Source: Metallumcola ferriviriculae (GTDB taxonomy: Bacteria; Bacillota; JADQBR01). Taken from it: a stretch of 64,000 nt of DNA. Position 1 is the stretch's first letter. Every line of letters starts with the position of its first letter. Positions 58,376 through 64,000 of the stretch are shown piece by piece. The stretch covers positions 2,518,501-2,582,500 of the forward strand of contig NZ_CP121694.1 in the NCBI RefSeq assembly GCF_035573695.1, read 5' to 3'. The notes beneath the pieces were generated by a model. It made no database searches and was not told where the DNA came from. It was given only the letters and a program-made list of their open reading frames with translations. A program made the translations under genes and the position numbers.

Positions 58376-58773
58376 TTTCTTGCCCCTAAGTCACGATATA
58401 CCTGCGTGATAGCTGCGTAATAACTTTCCTTAACCTTGTTCACCGCCGACCGCAAACGCTCCTCGTCGTAAGTATGGGCCAATAAATTTCGTTTTTCCAA
58501 CATATCCATCCATGTTTCACCATCCTGAATAAGACCATAGTGAAATGAAGACTTTATTACTTCCCTGGGAAAGCTTGCTAACACTTCTTGAGATTCTAAA
58601 TAATCCTTAAGTGTTTTCCATGCCAATTCAAATGTATACTCAAACCTTTGAATTAAACCTTCTTTCTCCAGCACACTAAGCTTGTCAAAATCTTGTATGG
58701 CTGAGTCAAATTGACGATAGGCTTTGTCAAAGTTTTCAAATCGTTGTTGCCACCGATCTTCCTTTGAGTTCAT
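58372..58773 (-). CDS. HepT-like HEPN toxin / nucleotidyltransferase substrate-binding protein (HI0074-like)
   Basis: A 133-residue all-helical protein. LEKRNLLAHTYDEE contains RNLLAHTY, an exact RX4HXY motif, the RNase site of HepT whose Tyr is AMPylated by MntA in studied systems. RFEYTFELAWKTLKDYLE is typical of the HI0074 group. The ATG at 58773 has AGGGG about ten bases ahead. It is followed by its MntA-like partner and lies 140 bases behind the SMC-type gene. Confidence 0.87.
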   Translation of the reverse strand: MNSKEDRWQQRFENFDKAYRQFDSAIQDFDKLSVLEKEGLIQRFEYTFELAWKTLKDYLESQEVLASFPREVIKSSFHYGLIQDGETWMDMLEKRNLLAHTYDEERLRSAVNKVKESYYAAITQVYRDLGARK

Positions 58774-58914
58774 TATTATCATACCCCTATTCCCATAATT
58801 GTTCCACTAACTTACCCTTAATCTATTATAGCATATTATCCATAACTTGGAAAAATAATTGGCGCACATGCTCTATGTATGCTGTTGACCCGCCGCCGTT
58901 AACGTCCCAAAGTG

Positions 58915-61900
58915 CTAGTTAAATAAATTTATCTGTTCAACATCTTCAGCTTTAAATACAACTTTCTCTAACCGTTCGTCGGTTTTAAGAATTATATCTT
59001 CTTTAATCTGTTGCTCTAATCGGATGTATTCATTGGTGCCAAAGACGTTTTGTCTGATTTTGATCATGTAGATTAAGTTAAAACAATTTAGTATTGAATT
59101 TTGTTTCAAATCGGTCAGACAGATCAACTGAGTATTGTATTTTTCGGCAATCCTAAACAACGGCTTTAATAAATGTTCCGAAGAGATTGGGCCGAACGGA
59201 TTATCCATAATTAAAACCTTTGTATCTTTGTTTCTTTGATAATCATCTTCAAACTTCATACTGGTCCTGGTATATGAAATAAGTGCAACCAGCACGGCAA
59301 AAAATGAAACAAACCTTTCCCCGCCGGAATTCTCCTTCATAACCTGCTCCCAGGATTTATATCGATTATTTTTGACATTAATGTCTATTTTATATGCGGA
59401 AATATTCATTTTCCCAAGATCGGAAAGTACATTTAGCAGTTCCTTAGTGGACATATATTTGCCAATTTTTTTACGAATTTCTTCAATTTTCTTTTCCTCT
59501 TTCATATCTCTTTTAATAATACCAACAGAGTTTTCGATATAGCCTTTCATCTTTGTACTATTCTCTTCCTCGGTTTCACTCAAAGGTTCCATATCTATTT
59601 TCAGCATCGGTATCGGGCGGGTTTTCCCCTCCAGTTTAATTGAAGAATTCTCTGCTATTTTTTGCACCTCGTCATAAACCTGCTTTGCATGCAGGTAGCT
59701 ATGTTGAATCATATCCCTCTTATTCTTTTCTACATTAGCCAATCTCTGTTCACAAGCTTTAATTAGTTTTGTCAAAGACTCATTACTAATCAACATTCTC
59801 TCGCCTAAATAGAAATATTTATCTTTGTCGCCTTGTGCAGCTTCAATCAACGGTTCCAGCCCTGCCAAAATGTTCTCTATATGCTTATTTTTACCTTCAT
59901 ACCTGGCTTTTACCTTATTGTAGCGCGTCATGGCGTTTTGCTCATGTGCCCTGTTCTCAGCCTTGCAATGCTTTAGTTCTTTGATGCATTTTACAAAATC
60001 CGTTTGTATCCCCTGTTTTATTCGATATTCAGTATTTACTTCATACCTTTCCACTTCAACTTGTCCGGCAATTTTATTGGCAACCGTGTCATATTCTTTA
60101 GATACCTTATCAAGCTCAGTTATTATACTTTTTGCTCCAATAATGTCTTCCTTTTTCTGCTTTCGTCTAGCAGCAAAATTTGATTTTACCAGCGCCGGCT
60201 CTAGTGGCAATTCCGCCAATTTTTTGACCTCAGTTTCTGCGGAAGCAAATTTGCCTTTTGCTTCCCGCAGATCACCTTCCACGTCCCTGCATTTTTTAAC
60301 TAATTTCTTATGTTCCGCCTTCAGGTTACTAACTTTAGTGTTTAGTTCCTTTAACTGCTTCGGATCATAAACTATCTGGCTATATTGACTTTCTTCCAAC
60401 TGATATGATGCTAATTGCCCCTCTTTCTCTTGCAGTTCATCTTTCTTGTTCTTAAAATCCCGCTCCAACCGCTCCAAATCAGAAGTTATTTTACGCTTTA
60501 ATGCCTGCAGTTCCGCCTCCATAATGTCTATATCCTGATCCAGTTGTTCACCTGCTTCAGCATCCTCATACCGCCTCAGCCTATCCTCTTTGTCTTCAAT
60601 TTCTTGGCCGACCTTAACCTCTTCCCCTACCAGCGCTTCCTTCTCTTCGCTAAAGGTCTGCTTATCTTTGGCAGCCACTGTCTTTTTTCTATGAATTATT
60701 TCTATGGACTCAGCATACTCGCCGCTTAATCTTCGATTTTTCAGATATTCTTCGTTTTCGCCAATGAATTGATTTAACTTTTCCTTTTTAGCGATTTCCT
60801 CAGCCCGCTGCCTGTCAATTTCATCTATTCTGCGTCTCTTATTATTTATGCTTTCCGAGATTTCCTTTAGTCTAGTTTCCAGGTCTTCGATTTTACTTCT
60901 TACCGAACTAACCTGATTTTCTAATTTACTTTTTTCCCTTTCCAGGTCATAAAGATGATTTTTATCAAAATCAAACTGCCTTAGTACCTGCAGGGCATCC
61001 CTGGCAGATGTCAGTTCCTTCCGATAATGAGTCAGTTGCTCGGTTACTTTCTCCATTTCACCGTGCAATTCTTGCAAATATGCGTCTAAACTATCCGCAT
61101 CAATCATCCTGTTGTCATAGAGACAGATGAACTGTAATTGCTTTCCTAAGTAAACGGCATTACCGTCAACGGCATAAGTTTTGTTAATATCACTATACGA
61201 CAAAATGGGAACCATCTGATTGATCTTTAGCGCCATCTCCATACTCTTCAGTTTTTCTATGTCATCATCGTACAATAGGAAAGCAAACGGCAGTACTGGG
61301 TTTTGTTCAACTAAGCCGTTTCTAATATCGAGCTTCTTTTTCCTTAGATAATTCTCTCCAGTTTCAAAGTCAATGTCGTGATTGATTAGCCATTGTCTAA
61401 ATTCTTTAGAGACATGCAGTGTCCCGTTTTCTAAAGATGCAATAGTCTCCCTAATCGTCATGGCACTTAAGTCCAGTTCCCTTTCTCTTTTCTGCAATTC
61501 ACTAATTATTTTCTTAACGAAAATGTGGTTTTCCCGGTGATTGAACCTTTTGCTGAAATCAAGATCATATCTAGTAAAGATGGGCTTTATAGCCGCTTCA
61601 ACATCGTTGTAAGCCGATATTTTGTCCACCAATCTCGCAGCATCAACCTTCCGTTGCTCCATGCTTTCTCTTAGAAGATTCAACTGCCCTCTTGCTTCAG
61701 CAGTTTTTTTCAGCAAATCAGTTATTTTTTGCTCTGTATTGCTTCTTTCCGCATCTAAAGCCGCCATCTGCTCTTTTAGCGTAAGGATATATTGATCGAA
61801 ATAGTCCTTTTCAATCTCTCCCAGCAAGTTTCTTTCATATATTAGTGCCAATTCATCACGTTTTTTCTGTTCGTCCTTCTCAAACTGCTCTATTTTACTG

Positions 61901-63333
61901 TCCATTCGCCCCTTTTTATTCTGGAGCTCGCTGCTTTCTCGGTCAAGCTGGTCTATTTCTTTATCAGCTTCCTTAATTTTATCCGCCTTTTGCCCTTTAC
62001 CGGCTACGATAGCTATAGCATTTTTCTTTAACTGTTCCAACACACTCGCATAAGCAATCTTAAGTGAGTATTCTAGATTTCTTATTTTCGTTTTGCTTTC
62101 TGCGCTGTGTTTAATCATATCAATTTCAGCTTTGATGCCGGCTAACGTTTGTTTTAATTCCTTTATTTTGCCGTAGTCCCGGGCCGCCAGCTGCACCACA
62201 ATTTCCTTTTCATTCAAGTCAATTTTTTCCTGTAATGACGCTAACGCTGCTTTTGCCTCCTCCAATGACTTGGCAAAGCCATTGACATTGTCTAATTGGT
62301 CATAATATTCCTTAGACCTTTCTTCCAAATCAATCCTCTTTAATCCTTTTTCGCAGTCGGCAATTTTGTTATTTTCAACCCGGAGCTTATCATCCATCTT
62401 ATTTATTTCGTTTTTCAAAAAATAGTACATGCTGGCAATATTGCCTTCCATTTCTGCCTCGCTGTCCAGAGACTTTATCAAATCGTTAAGCTGATCCAAG
62501 TACTCCTCTGTTTCACTTAGAAACCCTTGATACAGTTCCTTTTCATGGATAAACTGCTCGTTACTGATCATTTCTTCCACCAGATTTTCCAACATCAGTT
62601 CCAGTTTCTTCTGGTCCCTTTCTTCCTTGTTGACTACCTTCTCGATAGTTTTCAAAATCCAATTATTCATCAATTGTTGAGAAGTCTTACATTTTTCAAA
62701 GATTTCAATTACTCCGCCTTCAGATTCATTGATTTTTAAAATAATAGACTTCCACTCATCCGGAAATATGTTGTAACTTTCCAGTTCACCTCGATAATCC
62801 ATACCCTCTTCGTCAGTAAATAATCTAACCCGACATTCTCTATCCTTTGCTTTTTCCGAAATCAGTTTTCTAGCATTTTTAAAATCTTCTATATATATTC
62901 TTTCATTTAACTTTTTAATCAGCGCTATGTTTTCTATATCAAAAAGGTTTGATTCACGGTAATATGACGTGAATGTAAAATATTTGACGCTATTATTTAC
63001 TTCTTCATCCTGCTCTCTAACCTGGTGTTCCCTGTTGGTTAAACCGACACCCGTTAGCAAATATCCACCCTGTTCCTCCAGTTTCCACTCAATTAGCACA
63101 TACGTCGGCGTCTTCCTGCCTTTAAAGAAATCTTCCATTCTCCTGCCCATCAGTTTGGTCTTAGGTATTATCGGTTGAAGCAGTAATTGAACCAATACGC
63201 TTTTACCACCACCGTTTTTTAGGCTGAGCAGAGCATTCTCCCCCTGATAGAAAATAAAAATCTCATCGATAATATTTCTGTTATTGTTATTATAGGAAAA
63301 GTTGATTATTCTGACTCTATTTATTTGAGGCAT
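58915..63333 (-). CDS. MukB/JetC-like SMC-family ATPase, probable Wadjet-type component
   Basis: A 1472-residue protein with an SMC-like plan. Walker A SLKNGGGKSV is at residues 37-46. Long coiled coils rich in Lys, Glu and Leu run from about 275 to 600 and 740 to 1290, with a probable hinge at about 600-740. The C-terminal head has signature SGGERF (1336-1341) and Walker B KVLIMDNP (1372-1379). The Walker B Asp is followed by Asn, not the usual Glu. The ATG at 63333 follows GAGGAGGG and overlaps the DUF6063-like gene by 17 bases. Family knowledge ties such pairs to Wadjet plasmid/phage defence. No JetD nuclease lies downstream in the window. Confidence 0.78.
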   Translation of the reverse strand: MPQINRVRIINFSYNNNNRNIIDEIFIFYQGENALLSLKNGGGKSVLVQLLLQPIIPKTKLMGRRMEDFFKGRKTPTYVLIEWKLEEQGGYLLTGVGLTNREHQVREQDEEVNNSVKYFTFTSYYRESNLFDIENIALIKKLNERIYIEDFKNARKLISEKAKDRECRVRLFTDEEGMDYRGELESYNIFPDEWKSIILKINESEGGVIEIFEKCKTSQQLMNNWILKTIEKVVNKEERDQKKLELMLENLVEEMISNEQFIHEKELYQGFLSETEEYLDQLNDLIKSLDSEAEMEGNIASMYYFLKNEINKMDDKLRVENNKIADCEKGLKRIDLEERSKEYYDQLDNVNGFAKSLEEAKAALASLQEKIDLNEKEIVVQLAARDYGKIKELKQTLAGIKAEIDMIKHSAESKTKIRNLEYSLKIAYASVLEQLKKNAIAIVAGKGQKADKIKEADKEIDQLDRESSELQNKKGRMDSKIEQFEKDEQKKRDELALIYERNLLGEIEKDYFDQYILTLKEQMAALDAERSNTEQKITDLLKKTAEARGQLNLLRESMEQRKVDAARLVDKISAYNDVEAAIKPIFTRYDLDFSKRFNHRENHIFVKKIISELQKRERELDLSAMTIRETIASLENGTLHVSKEFRQWLINHDIDFETGENYLRKKKLDIRNGLVEQNPVLPFAFLLYDDDIEKLKSMEMALKINQMVPILSYSDINKTYAVDGNAVYLGKQLQFICLYDNRMIDADSLDAYLQELHGEMEKVTEQLTHYRKELTSARDALQVLRQFDFDKNHLYDLEREKSKLENQVSSVRSKIEDLETRLKEISESINNKRRRIDEIDRQRAEEIAKKEKLNQFIGENEEYLKNRRLSGEYAESIEIIHRKKTVAAKDKQTFSEEKEALVGEEVKVGQEIEDKEDRLRRYEDAEAGEQLDQDIDIMEAELQALKRKITSDLERLERDFKNKKDELQEKEGQLASYQLEESQYSQIVYDPKQLKELNTKVSNLKAEHKKLVKKCRDVEGDLREAKGKFASAETEVKKLAELPLEPALVKSNFAARRKQKKEDIIGAKSIITELDKVSKEYDTVANKIAGQVEVERYEVNTEYRIKQGIQTDFVKCIKELKHCKAENRAHEQNAMTRYNKVKARYEGKNKHIENILAGLEPLIEAAQGDKDKYFYLGERMLISNESLTKLIKACEQRLANVEKNKRDMIQHSYLHAKQVYDEVQKIAENSSIKLEGKTRPIPMLKIDMEPLSETEEENSTKMKGYIENSVGIIKRDMKEEKKIEEIRKKIGKYMSTKELLNVLSDLGKMNISAYKIDINVKNNRYKSWEQVMKENSGGERFVSFFAVLVALISYTRTSMKFEDDYQRNKDTKVLIMDNPFGPISSEHLLKPLFRIAEKYNTQLICLTDLKQNSILNCFNLIYMIKIRQNVFGTNEYIRLEQQIKEDIILKTDERLEKVVFKAEDVEQINLFN

Positions 63334-64000
63334 TGTTACCCTCCTCAGTAAATATACTGTTGATTTCATCAATTCTGCTGTCGTTCAGAAAATAATAGGT
63401 CATCAAGTCATCTAATTTTTTTGTAGTCCTTATTTCCTGCTTATCTTCCATTAATCGAATCAGCTTTTCCTGCTCCAGCAAAGTGCATATTCTCAGTACG
63501 GTACCATGCTTTGTTGTTCTCTTATTCTCCTCATAAACGATCTTTTGGTTCCAAACTTCAGCAATTCTGATAAGGTTTATATTTAGGTCCTCTTCCGTTT
63601 CTATAACGTCCTCTTGATTGTTAGTAAGAATTGCTTCAAACCTTTGGTCCAGTTCGTCAATCAAAGCCATTACTCTGATAAATTCTCTCTGCTTCGGGTT
63701 TTTGTTCTTCCCACTATAGAATTTATATAAGATGAACATAGTAATATAATACGATAGGTACACGTCACTCAAACGGGCATTTGAACCGATCCATTCCCTA
63801 AAGTTCTTGTTTTTAAATCCCAATAAGCTGTTATCGTGATTAGGGAGAAGGTAGATGGTATTATTTATTTTGATGATCCTGCATTCCATTTCCTCTTCAA
63901 ATTCGCTGAGCACTTCCTGCACTTCCGAGTTTAAACATTCAATAAATAAATCGCTGTGAGCATCTCTGTCCAGCTGCCCATGCTCCAGTAACACTTTAAA
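63317..64000 (-). CDS. DUF6063-like protein, probable MukE/JetB-type partner (5' end outside window)
   Basis: The frame is open from the window edge to a stop at 63317 (227 residues seen; N-terminus missing). It is a soluble, helix-rich protein; the segment INLIRIAEVWNQKIVYEENK followed by TVLRICTLLEQEKLI looks like a winged-helix pair, as in MukE-like kleisin partners. I recall DUF6063 as the family. It overlaps the SMC-type gene and would be its adaptor. The remaining subunits (JetA-like kleisin, JetD nuclease) should lie beyond 64000 if this is a full system. Confidence 0.65.
   Translation of the reverse strand, partial: FKVLLEHGQLDRDAHSDLFIECLNSEVQEVLSEFEEEMECRIIKINNTIYLLPNHDNSLLGFKNKNFREWIGSNARLSDVYLSYYITMFILYKFYSGKNKNPKQREFIRVMALIDELDQRFEAILTNNQEDVIETEEDLNINLIRIAEVWNQKIVYEENKRTTKHGTVLRICTLLEQEKLIRLMEDKQEIRTTKKLDDLMTYYFLNDSRIDEINSIFTEEGNNASNK

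Noticed and set aside
59930-60370. 146-codon plus-strand frame in the SMC gene
   Set aside because: It is antisense to coiled-coil sequence, where Ser/Phe/Leu-rich open frames arise by chance.

Overview
The window looks like chromosomal DNA from a strictly anaerobic Gram-positive bacterium of the Clostridia (Desulfotomaculum/Peptococcaceae-like physiology). The evidence is strong GGAGG-type ribosome binding sites with many GTG and TTG starts, a Gram-positive exosortase (XrtG) locus, an anaerobic Ni-Fe carbon monoxide dehydrogenase, multihaem c-type cytochromes with their own Tat translocase, a 2-hydroxyacyl-CoA dehydratase-type protein, and TRAP and tripartite tricarboxylate (TTT) carboxylate importers. 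The species cannot be named from the sequence alone. All genes but one lie on the minus strand; the exception is the transposase of an insertion sequence at 32795-34740.

Layout on the minus strand, from low to high coordinate. (1) 1-494: N-terminal part of an alanine dehydrogenase/transhydrogenase-like gene. (2) 846-10636: a carboxylate-catabolism locus with an IclR regulator, tctC-tctB-tctA, a PEP mutase/isocitrate-lyase-type lyase, an aconitase-type dehydratase in two subunits, a short-chain dehydrogenase, a beta-keto acid cleavage enzyme and an AbrB-type membrane protein. (3) 11084-12706: acyl-CoA ligase. (4) 13174-20175: XrtG locus with a 1296-residue fusion protein, XrtG, two GT2 glycosyltransferases and a small EmrE-like transporter. 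(5) 20421-28335: sugar or polyol locus with a SorC regulator, dehydrogenase, FGGY kinase, ribose-type ABC importer and DeoC. (6) 28571-30446: hflK-hflC. (7) 30821-32621: HgdB-like protein plus OsmC. (8) Insertion sequence, then a NERD-domain gene that appears frameshifted.

(9) 35873-41807: a respiratory module of tetrahaem cytochrome, Tat-exported ferredoxin subunit, NrfD quinol-site subunit, small membrane protein, TatA, TatC and two membrane-anchored decahaem cytochromes. No terminal reductase is present. A NarL-type two-component system lies just upstream (42183-44388). (10) 44604-50096: cysK, cooS and a sulfonate/nitrate-type ABC importer behind a clear sigma-A promoter. (11) 50306-56582: IclR regulator, DctPQM TRAP importer, cupin and a succinyl-CoA-synthetase-like pair. 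(12) 56943-64000: defence-type region with two MNT/HEPN toxin-antitoxin pairs and a MukB/JetC-like SMC ATPase plus a DUF6063-like partner, probably part of a Wadjet-type system cut by the window edge.

A family of palindromic repeats built from AATAAGTGACACC, AATAACTTGACAAAA and a GGTGTCAGGCACC-type core runs through the window. Copies sit almost directly behind the stop codon of the last gene of nearly every transcription unit. One copy was split by the insertion sequence, with a six-base target duplication. These repeats, the XrtG fusion, the cytochrome-Tat module, the cysK-cooS-ABC operon and the truncated SMC system are the points most worth following up.
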